From Halobacillus aidingensis (lineage in GTDB: Bacteria > Bacillota > Bacilli > Bacillales > Halobacillaceae): a stretch of DNA of 64,000 nucleotides. The position numbers and the translations under genes were made by a program. The notes beneath the pieces were generated by a model. That model was not told where the DNA came from and ran no database searches. It worked only from the letters and a program-made list of their open reading frames with translations. This document shows positions 51,642 through 61,122 of this stretch, in pieces (position 1 is the stretch's first letter; every line of letters begins with the position of its first letter). The stretch lies in NCBI RefSeq assembly GCF_900104185.1, contig NZ_FNIZ01000007.1, forward strand, positions 124,001 to 188,000, in the 5' to 3' direction.

Positions 51642-54600
51642 TTGGGATCGACATTCAACTCTGATATAGATGTAGAAAAAGAAGTTTCCAAATTCATTGA
51701 TTCATATATGTACTCCCTCCTAGGCTATCGTTACGAAAGAATGTACGATAAGGACAGCCAAAAAAAAGGAATAGACGTGTATATGAGAAAGCAGGAAGAA
51801 GAAGTTTTCATTGATGATAAATGCGCAATCTATTTTGCCAACAAGGATTTGAAGACTTTCACTTTCGAGCTCTCATATATGAGAGGGCCAGTTATGAAGC
51901 AGGGATGGTTCCTGGATCATAACCAAGTAACAACACACTATAATGTGATGTGGATGAAGACCAGGGATGGAGTTGAAGACACCCGCTCTATCAAATTCAA
52001 TGACATTACAGAAATAGAAGCGATGATCATTTCTAAAAGGGAGTTACAGAAATTCCTTGAAACCATGGGGTACACTACAGACGATTTGATCGAGTTCGAT
52101 AGCTTATTCAGAAATTCAGGGCTTCGTAGTAGAGAAATGTCAAGTGGCGTAGACATGATTATCTCTCGTCAACTACCTGAAAAACCGGTGAACATTAAAA
52201 TAGAAAAAGAGATTCTCTCCCTTATAGCAGATGACCATTACATCGTGACTCCATATACATTGAGGGATTTGAAGAAAAAGAAGTACATAAGTAAACCTGA
52301 TATCCCTGAGTGTGCATACTCCTATGTTTTACAAGCACCTACCTCAGAAATCGATAAGAAAAAAGAGGTCATCCGCTATTTGATGGAGGAAGGAGTAAAA
52401 GTCTTAATTTTCACTGATGGCCCGATTACATCAATCGGGGATTCTTATATAGAGAGTAAGATGCTTCAAGTTTTTATCAATGAGCAAATAACTTTAAACC
52501 GGTTGTCAGAGGTGTTCGATGGTGACAGGGTCGATGAGGTACATAGAATCTCATCAGATTACCCTGGATTCAACTTCGAACAATTCAAAATCGAACACGC
52601 TGCTGCAGAAGAGAATATGATTGTACAGGCAGGAGCTGGTACAGGGAAAACGACGGTGATGATTGATAGACTCCAATATCTGATGTTGAAAGAAAAAGTG
52701 AACCCAGTCGACATCGTCATGATCACCTTTACAAGGGACGCAGCCAAGCATATGTACGACAAATTGAAGGAGGCTCTCCTTAAAAAGTATAAATGTACTC
52801 ACAATCCCCGTTTCTTGCACATCATTGAAGGATTGAATGATATGCGCATACAGACCATCCCTTCTTTCGGTAAAGACCTGTTGAAGGAATTGGGACAGTT
52901 AAGTGGTCTAGGGTTGAATTTCAAGTTGAGAAGTTTCAAAAGCGATAAGAAGAAATGGCTAGAAGAAGCCCTTGATGATCTTTTGGATGGCCGTGGAGTG
53001 GGAGATGACCTCAATGCACTTTTCAAACCTTTACAGTTCCATGAGTTCATAGATTGCGCCTATGATTTTTGGGAGAAGTTCGAGCAAAAAGGTTTTACCA
53101 CAGATGAAATCGCTTCAGCTGAATTCGGAGAGTCATCGAATTATAGTGAAATGAATGAATTGGTGGAAAAAATGATAAAGAACACTTTGGAGAGATATAT
53201 CCAGGTCAAGGACAAGACGAATTCTTTATCATTGAATGATTTGACCAGACATATTGATGAAATCCATAAAAAAGATGGATCCTCCATATTCGGCCACCTC
53301 CAGAAACCCGTAGACTATCTGTTCGTCGATGAGTTCCAGGATAGTGATGACTCTCAAATCAGATTATTCTCAGCCATACAAGAAGCTTTCCAGTCAAAAA
53401 TGTTTGTGGTCGGCGATACGAAACAGTCCATATATCGCTTCAGAGGGGCGAACCATACAGCCTTCAAAGTCTTGTCTAAGCAACTGGCGAACAGGGGCAT
53501 TCTGATAAACGATAAGGATTATAGACTATTCAAGAACTATCGTAGTACGACACAGTTGTTGGAAGAAATGGAGCGGTTTTTTTCATTCTGGAAACAGAAA
53601 GGCTGGTTGGATGACAGCATGGAAAGGCTGCAAGGGATGAATGATGGTGATGTGGACACTGAACACTTGACTATCACCAAAACGAATAAAAAGGATAAGA
53701 AGCAATTACGGCAAGAAGCGATGCAGTTGATTATGCAGAGGTTTCGAAAAGTAAAGCAGTTGAACAAGGAAAAGAATGAAGGGCATAAAGTAGCTGTCCT
53801 AACGAGGACGATTGCAGAAGCGAGGTTGGTGGACCGGTGGTGCCGGGAAGAAAATCTGTTTACGGACCTCAAAGTAGGCGGGGATTTCTTCACAAGTCCT
53901 TCCGTACGTGAGTTTCACAGCCTCCTTTTGTTCCTGCTGCACCCTGATGAACCGAAGTTCGCATTCCCTGTTATCAATGGTCCATACGGAAGGGGACGTA
54001 TCCGAGCATCGAGCTTGGTCCACCCCGGTGGATTCCATCGTGATCTAAAGAGTTCTTTGCGGAATCATTCCCGGAAACTGTATGAGTATGTGGATGAATT
54101 GAAGTTCAAACCTGTCTTGTCTGTTTTAAGGACTATATTGTCGGAAAGTGAACTTTATGATTTCGTCTTTTCAAGGGAACGTAAAAGGCTTGAGAAGGAT
54201 GGTTACAGTGATGAATATTCCGAGGAACAGATTAAGGAAATGGCTCGACTACACACTCTCAGATACAAACGGAATTTGGGGAAACTCTTCGAAAAAATCC
54301 ATCAAGTATTTTCAGAAGAGTTCGTGACTTTGAATCAGATACAAAGTTGGCTTGAAATAAATATCGCTACTAACAGGGATGAAGACCAAGTTTTTGTAGA
54401 AGATGGAGACAGCAGTCTCCTCGACCGGATAAATATTCTGACGGCTCACAGGGCGAAAGGTTTGGAGTTCCATACAGTGGTCATCCCCTTCACGGACAGG
54501 ATATTCGAAAATGTCTTCAATGAAATCCTTTTCGGAAAAAATGAAAGTTCAGACAGGGTCAAGGTAGGTTGGAGGATAAAGAAAATCAATGAAGGTGAGA

Positions 54601-54785
54601 AATACAATGATAACCATGGATTCATGTCCAAAGGTGAAAACGAGGAAATGAAAATGGAAGAGTCTCGCCTTCTTTACGTAGCTATGACTAGGGCGGAAAG
54701 GGAACTTTGCATCATCAGGAATTGGAAGAACGATAGACATCACTATACATGGTCCAGGATATTGGATATTTACAACAGGGGGTAG
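51642..54785 (+). CDS. AddA/UvrD-like helicase with N-terminal PD-(D/E)xK-like nuclease domain
   Basis: 1,047 residues from TTG at 51642, 7 bases after GTGAGGTGAT. Residues 1-160 look like a restriction-endonuclease fold: KKGIDVYM (Asp45) followed by VFIDDK (Asp58, Lys60), a D-x12-D-x-K pattern. The SF1A motor follows: Walker A QAGAGTGKTT at about 329-337, DYLFVDEFQDSDDSQ, VGDTKQSIYRFRGA, ILTAHRAKGLEF and LLYVAMTRAERELCI. It ends right after motif VI, so the C-terminal nuclease of normal AddA is missing. The next gene, 4 bp away, is AddB-like; the pair probably forms a DNA-processing complex devoted to defence (inference). Confidence 0.82.
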   Translation: MGSTFNSDIDVEKEVSKFIDSYMYSLLGYRYERMYDKDSQKKGIDVYMRKQEEEVFIDDKCAIYFANKDLKTFTFELSYMRGPVMKQGWFLDHNQVTTHYNVMWMKTRDGVEDTRSIKFNDITEIEAMIISKRELQKFLETMGYTTDDLIEFDSLFRNSGLRSREMSSGVDMIISRQLPEKPVNIKIEKEILSLIADDHYIVTPYTLRDLKKKKYISKPDIPECAYSYVLQAPTSEIDKKKEVIRYLMEEGVKVLIFTDGPITSIGDSYIESKMLQVFINEQITLNRLSEVFDGDRVDEVHRISSDYPGFNFEQFKIEHAAAEENMIVQAGAGTGKTTVMIDRLQYLMLKEKVNPVDIVMITFTRDAAKHMYDKLKEALLKKYKCTHNPRFLHIIEGLNDMRIQTIPSFGKDLLKELGQLSGLGLNFKLRSFKSDKKKWLEEALDDLLDGRGVGDDLNALFKPLQFHEFIDCAYDFWEKFEQKGFTTDEIASAEFGESSNYSEMNELVEKMIKNTLERYIQVKDKTNSLSLNDLTRHIDEIHKKDGSSIFGHLQKPVDYLFVDEFQDSDDSQIRLFSAIQEAFQSKMFVVGDTKQSIYRFRGANHTAFKVLSKQLANRGILINDKDYRLFKNYRSTTQLLEEMERFFSFWKQKGWLDDSMERLQGMNDGDVDTEHLTITKTNKKDKKQLRQEAMQLIMQRFRKVKQLNKEKNEGHKVAVLTRTIAEARLVDRWCREENLFTDLKVGGDFFTSPSVREFHSLLLFLLHPDEPKFAFPVINGPYGRGRIRASSLVHPGGFHRDLKSSLRNHSRKLYEYVDELKFKPVLSVLRTILSESELYDFVFSRERKRLEKDGYSDEYSEEQIKEMARLHTLRYKRNLGKLFEKIHQVFSEEFVTLNQIQSWLEINIATNRDEDQVFVEDGDSSLLDRINILTAHRAKGLEFHTVVIPFTDRIFENVFNEILFGKNESSDRVKVGWRIKKINEGEKYNDNHGFMSKGENEEMKMEESRLLYVAMTRAERELCIIRNWKNDRHHYTWSRILDIYNRG

Positions 54786-54789
54786 GGAC

Positions 54790-57393
54790 ATGGGCACAGT
54801 CAAAGTTCTGACTTATGAGAACCCGAATGGTTTTCATTTCATGGAAGAATTCGAGCCTTATGAGGGTTGTCTACACATATGTGCTACGCAGTCATTGAAA
54901 GGAAGTCTTGAAAAACGATTGAGAAAAGCACGGGTCACAAGTGCGAAGGCACTGGTGGACTCGTTCTACCCAGGATGGAACAATCCGGATGAAAGGTTCA
55001 GTCAATATGCAAAGCTCTCAGACCTTTTACGCAAGGGGTATAGAAGGTTGAATCCGAACATACTCAAGTCATTCAAACGGAACAAGCTGGATTTATTGAT
55101 AACTATGAGGAACCTCACAGAGATAGGTCTGAGGCCGGAATATGTTTTACAGAAGGTGCAAAAGGAAGAAGAAGAGATTTTTTGTATGGTATGGAAGGAT
55201 ATGCTTCCGCACTTCGCCCAGTTCATGTCCGAGGCTGAATACAGGTTGAGTCCAAAAGGTATGGAATCCGTAATTGAACCATATCAGAATTCTAATCAAG
55301 CTAGAACCATTGTATTACATGGCTTTTACTATATATCACCAGTCCAGCATCATGTATTAACTAAAATGAAAGAAAAGGGATTCAATCTGGTTTTCCTCAA
55401 TATGTACAGCAGGAGGTTCCCTTCCGTATTCAGTTTTTTGGAAGAGAATTTTTCAGAAACCTATGGATGGGCAACGGATGAAGATTGGATTTATGGAAGT
55501 GATGATGCACGGCCTAATGCAGATAAGTTTGCTTCCAAAATCGAAGGATCTTATAGACAAGGAGATATGGAAGGCATAGACACGAAATCTTACGAATTTA
55601 TATTGGATTTTGTAGAAGATATCAACAAGACCAAAATCACTGGTAAAGAGAATATGGTATCTCCTTCGGCAGATGAATTGAATGAGAGGATAGAGGAATT
55701 CAATAGTGGGCTGAACACTAATAAACATCTACTATCTTATCCGATAGGCCAGTACCTTTTCCATCTCCATTCGATGTATGACGAGGACTATGGAGATGGA
55801 GGAGCATACCTTCTTCAAGGTCCTACACTGATGGAGTTCTTTTCTTCCGGGTGGTTGACTTTGGAAGGGGAAAACGCTAGAGACTATACCTACCAATTGA
55901 AAAAAATCCTTCCTTATTTCTCCGGGTGTGAAACTACGGAGGAATGGACGCGGAGAATGAAGGATCTGGTTTATTTCAAAGAAGGGTTGCAGGAACGTCA
56001 CGAAAGGGAAATGCTAGAAGAAGGCTTAGGTGACTCTAATCACTTCAAGAAAGTCAGATTAAACCAGTTTAAGAGATTCTCTTACTTGTCAGTCCCTCTA
56101 AAAGAAATCAAGCTGATTGAAGCTTTCATGGAACGTATCATCGATGATGCGGCTTGGATGATGGATATTGAGCGGGAACGTTCTACAATAAGGGATCATT
56201 TCCTTAAGATACAAGACCTTGTTAAAGAAGCGGGTGTCAAAGAGAATCTTTTGCTGGAAGAGGAAAGAAGGCTTGTGGATGAATTGGAACAGGCCCTGAA
56301 AGTATATGGGGATGATGAAGATTACCATGTGGCCGATTTGGCTGATGCCTTGACCATCTACCTTGGTGATGGGTTCAAAAGTCCAGATGATAAGAGGGAT
56401 GACGGATCTCCAGGAAAAGTCAAGCCGATGGAGCAGCTGGACGGTATGATATTGTCCGGCTCCAGGAGTGTCCACATTTGTGCTTTCGATGAAAAAAGTT
56501 ACCCTATGAAGAGTGCACCGATGCCTTGGCCATTGTCCAAAAAGACGATTGCGGCATTAGATACTCAAGCGACAGATATGTATCTGTTCAGAGAGAAGCA
56601 CCAAGTTTCCATCTCCAGATATCTGTTCTTCCTCGCTTTGAGTTCTGAAAAAACACTCAAATTATCTTGGATCAAAAACTGGAACGATCAGGAGGACCTT
56701 GCACAGAACGTTTATATGGACCTACTCAATCTGGAGGTAGCCAATCATAGTGATACACCACAAGAATTCAATCCTGTTGATATCGACTACGACTTCGATT
56801 TGCTAGGTGGACAGACTTCGAATGTGGTCCAATACCCAAGTGAAGAAATGGCCGAAGCTAGTTTATGCGCTAGAAGAGTGTATTATAGTTCGGTATTGCA
56901 AACACATTCCTCTTATCAAAACGACTTCCATCAATCTTTTCTGATCGGTAACCTAGTCAAACAGGCCGGAGCTTCAGGCAAGGACAAAGGTGTAATACTG
57001 AGTTGGATGAAAGGGATGTTCCCGCATTTCAGCGAAGTCAGGTTGAAATCGATTATTGAGTCCAATTCATCAAAGAAATTGTTAGAGAGTCAAAGACATT
57101 TCGGGAAACAGAAAAGGGATTATGACGGCTTTAAATATGATACTGCCATCACTTACTTCCAATTCCTCACTCACAGAGGAGGCTTCACGCAGGAAAAATG
57201 GAAGGAGTCCATGACATATTTGGGGGAAGACCCAGTGAAATCTTATAAGAAGCTGAAACTTGAGGACAAGTTCGATGCTGATTCGATGCCCGAGGCTTCT
57301 CCTTCTGCACTTTGCAAGTATTGCCCTCACTCTTATCATTGTGAAGCTTCAATTTTCCATGCGGATATGAGAGGGCAGGAGGAGGAAGTTTGA
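54790..57393 (+). CDS. AddB-like protein with iron-sulfur cysteines
   Basis: 867 residues, behind GGGGGTAGGG. The first part resembles an inactive helicase scaffold (HICATQSLKGSLEKRLRKA ... VLHGFYYISPVQHHVLTKM), as in AddB. The C-terminus carries Cys693 (SLCARRVYY) and CKYCPHSYHC (Cys842, 845, 851), the C...CxxCx5C layout that holds a 4Fe-4S cluster in AddB and Cas4. The nuclease residues expected between these cysteines (an E/D-x-K with an upstream Asp) are not apparent. Smaller than housekeeping AddB (about 1,160 residues). Partner of the preceding helicase and the following UvrD-like protein. Confidence 0.75.
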   Translation: MGTVKVLTYENPNGFHFMEEFEPYEGCLHICATQSLKGSLEKRLRKARVTSAKALVDSFYPGWNNPDERFSQYAKLSDLLRKGYRRLNPNILKSFKRNKLDLLITMRNLTEIGLRPEYVLQKVQKEEEEIFCMVWKDMLPHFAQFMSEAEYRLSPKGMESVIEPYQNSNQARTIVLHGFYYISPVQHHVLTKMKEKGFNLVFLNMYSRRFPSVFSFLEENFSETYGWATDEDWIYGSDDARPNADKFASKIEGSYRQGDMEGIDTKSYEFILDFVEDINKTKITGKENMVSPSADELNERIEEFNSGLNTNKHLLSYPIGQYLFHLHSMYDEDYGDGGAYLLQGPTLMEFFSSGWLTLEGENARDYTYQLKKILPYFSGCETTEEWTRRMKDLVYFKEGLQERHEREMLEEGLGDSNHFKKVRLNQFKRFSYLSVPLKEIKLIEAFMERIIDDAAWMMDIERERSTIRDHFLKIQDLVKEAGVKENLLLEEERRLVDELEQALKVYGDDEDYHVADLADALTIYLGDGFKSPDDKRDDGSPGKVKPMEQLDGMILSGSRSVHICAFDEKSYPMKSAPMPWPLSKKTIAALDTQATDMYLFREKHQVSISRYLFFLALSSEKTLKLSWIKNWNDQEDLAQNVYMDLLNLEVANHSDTPQEFNPVDIDYDFDLLGGQTSNVVQYPSEEMAEASLCARRVYYSSVLQTHSSYQNDFHQSFLIGNLVKQAGASGKDKGVILSWMKGMFPHFSEVRLKSIIESNSSKKLLESQRHFGKQKRDYDGFKYDTAITYFQFLTHRGGFTQEKWKESMTYLGEDPVKSYKKLKLEDKFDADSMPEASPSALCKYCPHSYHCEASIFHADMRGQEEEV

Positions 57394-57394
57394 T

Positions 57395-59035
57395 ATGAAC
57401 TCTTCATTACATTCAGCCCTCGACTTCTATTTAGGGGAGAGGCGTATCGAGGGAAACGAAACACTATATATAAGGGGAGCCAGAGATGGAATCCTTGAAG
57501 GTATCACCCTTAGTGGAGAACAGATGAAAATCACACATCTTCCCGTCAACCAACTCATGATAAAAGGGGCGGCCGGTAGCGGGAAAAGCATCACCCTGGT
57601 TTCAAGGATGATAAAGAAGATGGCGGAGAGTACACGACGTAATTTCCTATTCGTCTCCTTCAACTATCAATTGGTCATGGATGCAAGATACAGATACAAT
57701 AAATCTCCGGTGCGTGCGAAATTGGAGGCTCTTGGGAACCGTATCGAATTCCTGACTTTCCATGAACTTGCCTATCAGATGCTTGGGCGTTGCGGCCAAG
57801 AAGTACCTAAATTCGGCACAGGACACAAAAACCTTTATAGACATGACGATAATATGAAAGCGAAAATGATGATACTCCTCGATAAGTTGGGAGGGGAGGA
57901 GTTCAAGGACTGCGCCCCACTCCATACTATAAAGCGGAACAAGAACATCGAGTTCCTGATGGATGAGTTCTCTTGGATGAAAGGGACAGGTTTCGTGTCC
58001 TTGGAGGATTATCTTGAGTGTGAACGTAAAGGGAGGGGAAGGCTGCCGCGCATATCAGTGGAGCAGAGGAAGACGGTATTCAAATTGTTCGAGGAATACC
58101 TAGCACTTCAACGACAGGACTTTTCAAACAGGATAGACAAGGACGATTACGCCCTCCTCATTCTGAAGAATATGGAGCGTTTGAATGTAGAAGACCTCTT
58201 CGACTTCATATACGTAGACGAGGTACAAGATCTCCAGCCGATGCAACTGAAAGTTCTTGTGGATTTGTGTAAGGAAGAATTCATCATGAGTGGAGATGAC
58301 AAGCAACGCGTGTACAAAAGCAGCCCTTTCTCTTATAGGGACCTTGGCCTGGATATCACGAACCGGAATAACATAGTACTGGCGAAGAATTGGCGGTCGA
58401 CCTATGAAATCATGAAAGTGGCTAATTCACTCAAATTCGATAAGACATCAGATGATACAAAGTATGAAAATGAAAAGTACTTCAGGAAAGGCGGGAATAA
58501 GCCTGAAATCACCGCTTCGAAAAGTAGAAGGGTAATGCTCGATAAGGTCGCAGAAAAAATCCATGTCATTTATGAAGATAACCCTGGGTCCCATATAGCC
58601 GTACTTCACAGATATAACAATTCCGGTAACGAATACAGCACCAAAAGTTATTTGAGCAAACATTTCAAGGTCAGGACATCAATACAAGAAAATGTAGAAA
58701 AGGGCAGCCTTTATTTCATCGAAGCTAAAGCAGCAAAAGGGCTAGAATTCGATTACGTGTTCATTCTCGACTTCGATAAGAACTATTATCCTCACCTAGA
58801 AGAAACAATAGAATTGGAAAAGAAAAAACAGCCCACTCAATCTTATAAAGAAGATTATGAGGAACTTCTGCAAAAGGAAAAGAGGATACTGTATGTCGCG
58901 ATGACCCGGGCTAAAAAAGAGTTGGTCCTCCATTACTGTTATGACAGAAATGCTGAGATTGAAATTTCTCCTTTCATCAAGGATATCCATAATAAGGACT
59001 ATGTGGCTAAAGGATTCAGGAAAACCTTGGTTTGA
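57395..59035 (+). CDS. UvrD/PcrA-like SF1 helicase
   Basis: 546 residues; starts one base after the previous stop behind GAGGAGGAAG. Walker A KGAAGSGKSITL (Lys64), FIYVDEVQDLQPMQ, MSGDDKQRVY, LAKNWRST, IEAKAAKGLEFDYVFIL and RILYVAMTRAKKEL cover the SF1A motifs. There is no accessory nuclease domain. The tight spacing of the three genes implies equal expression and a joint complex or pathway. Confidence 0.85.
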   Translation: MNSSLHSALDFYLGERRIEGNETLYIRGARDGILEGITLSGEQMKITHLPVNQLMIKGAAGSGKSITLVSRMIKKMAESTRRNFLFVSFNYQLVMDARYRYNKSPVRAKLEALGNRIEFLTFHELAYQMLGRCGQEVPKFGTGHKNLYRHDDNMKAKMMILLDKLGGEEFKDCAPLHTIKRNKNIEFLMDEFSWMKGTGFVSLEDYLECERKGRGRLPRISVEQRKTVFKLFEEYLALQRQDFSNRIDKDDYALLILKNMERLNVEDLFDFIYVDEVQDLQPMQLKVLVDLCKEEFIMSGDDKQRVYKSSPFSYRDLGLDITNRNNIVLAKNWRSTYEIMKVANSLKFDKTSDDTKYENEKYFRKGGNKPEITASKSRRVMLDKVAEKIHVIYEDNPGSHIAVLHRYNNSGNEYSTKSYLSKHFKVRTSIQENVEKGSLYFIEAKAAKGLEFDYVFILDFDKNYYPHLEETIELEKKKQPTQSYKEDYEELLQKEKRILYVAMTRAKKELVLHYCYDRNAEIEISPFIKDIHNKDYVAKGFRKTLV

Positions 59036-59087
59036 TGTCAGTAAGCTGCTGGTGCATGGCTTATCTTGAAATAAACAGGTTGAATTA

Positions 59088-59105
59088 GGGGGGCTTTATC
59101 CCCCC
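59088..59105. other. Perfect GGGGGG/CCCCCC hairpin
   Basis: GGGGGG-CTTTAT-CCCCCC followed by GGTTCTAGTTTATT; may end or stabilise the transcript of the helicase set. Confidence 0.5.
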
Positions 59106-59161
59106 GGTTCTAGTTTATTACATATAGAAATTCAAGTGTATTTATATAGAGGTGATAATGT

Positions 59162-59497
59162 ATGAGAACGATGGACCCTGAGGTACTGGATGAAGCATTG
59201 AATTTTTATTTCAGTATTGAAAGTTCAAGGGGAGATCGAGAGGCGATGAAAAATACAAATGTTGAAAAAGGAGTTATTTTTCATGACGAGGATTCTCTTG
59301 TTGAGGAACTGAGGGGAATGGACCTTCAGTTTATTGATAAACGTCGGAAAGGTGGATGTTTATGGGTCGTAGGAGGGGCAGAGCTTGATTCAGTAATGAA
59401 TAAGTTTGCTGGTAGAGGCATTAGATTCATTTTTATCCCCAATGGTGGTAGGGCTACAAAAAAGAAACCTGGATGGTTCACTAAGTGGCGAGAATAA
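59162..59497 (+). CDS. Small conserved-looking protein of the helicase neighbourhood
   Basis: 111 residues behind GAGGTGATAATGT. The C-terminal 50 residues (RRKGGCLWVVGGAELDSVMN ... GIRFIFIPNGGRATKKKPGW) resemble a small domain that I have seen at the C-terminus of defence-associated DNA helicases and as a stand-alone partner (from memory; I cannot name it). The basic, aromatic tail KKPGWFTKWRE suggests nucleic-acid contact. It may belong to the helicase-nuclease set. Confidence 0.55.
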   Translation: MRTMDPEVLDEALNFYFSIESSRGDREAMKNTNVEKGVIFHDEDSLVEELRGMDLQFIDKRRKGGCLWVVGGAELDSVMNKFAGRGIRFIFIPNGGRATKKKPGWFTKWRE

Positions 59498-59607
59498 AAT
59501 AGAGTGAGCCACGCCTATCTATAACCAGGAGATATTGACCTGTATGCTTTTCTTTACTAAATGAAGTAAATAACTGAATTAATCTCTTAATGTAAAGTGG
59601 TGTTAAA

Positions 59608-60789
59608 ATGCAAACAATCGTAAAATTTTCAGAATTGAATAACTCAAACCTTACAGTAGAAGCAATATATGAAGGAGGGCCACAGGATAATGTCTCTGCC
59701 GATCCTATAAGTAAATTGCTGAATTGTGAGAACATGGGTGGTTTCCGTATATCAGGTCAAAAGAAACTACATAAATACAAGTTATGTGGAATATACACAG
59801 ACATGGTCAATGCAGACTGGCCAGATATGATAGAAAAAGAAACAGGAAAGTTTATTTACTTTGGGGATAACCGCAAACATGGCTCGGAACTTCATGATAC
59901 TCCTAAGGGTGGCAATGAGCTATTAAGATATTCCTTTGACCAATTGCATTTAGGAAAGAGACACCAAATTCCACCATTTTTTATTTTCAGTAAATCAGGC
60001 AATAGAAGGGATGTTGTGTTTCAAGGTTTGGGAGTGCCTGGTCATCCAGATGTCAATTATTATGAAGACTTGGTAGCAATTTGGAAATTGAGGGAAGGGA
60101 AGAGGTTTCAGAATTACAAAGCAGTTTTCACTATACTTGATGTTTCAACAATCAGTAGGGAGTGGATAGAAGATCTTAATAAAGGAAAAACCCTTACAGA
60201 AAATGCTCCAGAAGAATGGGTGAAGTGGGTTGAGGAAGGTATATATAAACCACTGACTGCTGAGAGAACGATTGAACATCGTTTGAGGAAGGAACAGATA
60301 CCGACTTCTTCAAGAAGATATGAGATGGTAGAGACAATCATCGAGTATTTTAAAGGACATACCAATGGTGAGTATGCTTTTGAAGAATGTGCAGCTGAAA
60401 TAGTTAAGATGATGGATAGTAACATTGTTGAGTGTATAGTTACTAGACCGTGGAGGGACAATGGACGTGACGCTGTAGGGAAATACAGAATAGGTTTACC
60501 CCAAAACGCTGTTAAAGTGGATTTTGCACTTGAGGCGAAGTGCAAAATATTCACGAGCGGTTGTGGTGTTTCTGAAACCTCCAGATTAATTAGTCGATTG
60601 AGACATCGTCAGTTCGGTATATTTGTTACGACCTCATATGTAAGTGATCAAGCATATAAAGAGATAAAAATAGATGAACATCCTGTCATAATCATCTGTG
60701 CGGATGACATAGGTGCTATTTTAGAAGGGCAGGGATTCAGGGAACGTGGAACAGTAGAAACATGGTTATGCACTAATTTTCCTTACTAA
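59608..60789 (+). CDS. AspBHI-like modification-dependent restriction endonuclease
   Basis: 393 residues. The N-terminal half (YEGGPQDNVSADPISKLL ... FIYFGDNRKHGSELHDTPKG ... IPPFFIFSK) fits the AspBHI-type SRA-like domain, which flips out 5-methylcytosine. The C-terminal half is an Mrr-type nuclease: GRDAVG (Asp288) and ALEAKC (Glu309, Lys311), then SRLRHRQFGIFVTTSYVSD. Such type IV enzymes cut DNA with modified cytosine, stopping phages that carry it. A C5 methyltransferase sits 10 kb upstream, so its recognition context must exclude the host mark, or it must be controlled. Ribosome site weak. Confidence 0.82.
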   Translation: MQTIVKFSELNNSNLTVEAIYEGGPQDNVSADPISKLLNCENMGGFRISGQKKLHKYKLCGIYTDMVNADWPDMIEKETGKFIYFGDNRKHGSELHDTPKGGNELLRYSFDQLHLGKRHQIPPFFIFSKSGNRRDVVFQGLGVPGHPDVNYYEDLVAIWKLREGKRFQNYKAVFTILDVSTISREWIEDLNKGKTLTENAPEEWVKWVEEGIYKPLTAERTIEHRLRKEQIPTSSRRYEMVETIIEYFKGHTNGEYAFEECAAEIVKMMDSNIVECIVTRPWRDNGRDAVGKYRIGLPQNAVKVDFALEAKCKIFTSGCGVSETSRLISRLRHRQFGIFVTTSYVSDQAYKEIKIDEHPVIIICADDIGAILEGQGFRERGTVETWLCTNFPY

Positions 60790-61122
60790 CTGCATACAAT
60801 ATAATAAAAAATATATAGAAAGAATCTCCAATAAAAATTACTCCACTAACTCACTCAGTTGACTAAATACAGGTCTCTTACTTACTTTATTTAATACGTT
60901 AGGTAATATTCATAGTATATCCAAATAATCTAGAAGTTTGATAAATGTCGGGTTTCCGTCGTTTTGGCAAAAACCTCTTACCCATTGTCTCATATCGAGT
61001 GGATTACTATGGTTAGATCCGATGTTTATAATGAAAGAGAGACATCACACAGCAGTTTAATGGTAGGGAATTATGAAAATAACGCTCGGGGTAATAAGTC
61101 AAATCAAGAAGGAAGATAGGTA
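60790..61122. other. AT-rich intergenic stretch
   Basis: 333 bp with no supported gene or clear terminator. GAAGGAAGATAGG just before 61123 is the ribosome site of the next (broken) gene. Confidence 0.6.

Noticed and set aside
51642-57393. Housekeeping addBA
   Set aside because: Gene order, shorter AddB, missing C-terminal nuclease on the helicase, the extra N-terminal domain and the defence surroundings argue against the core recombination genes.
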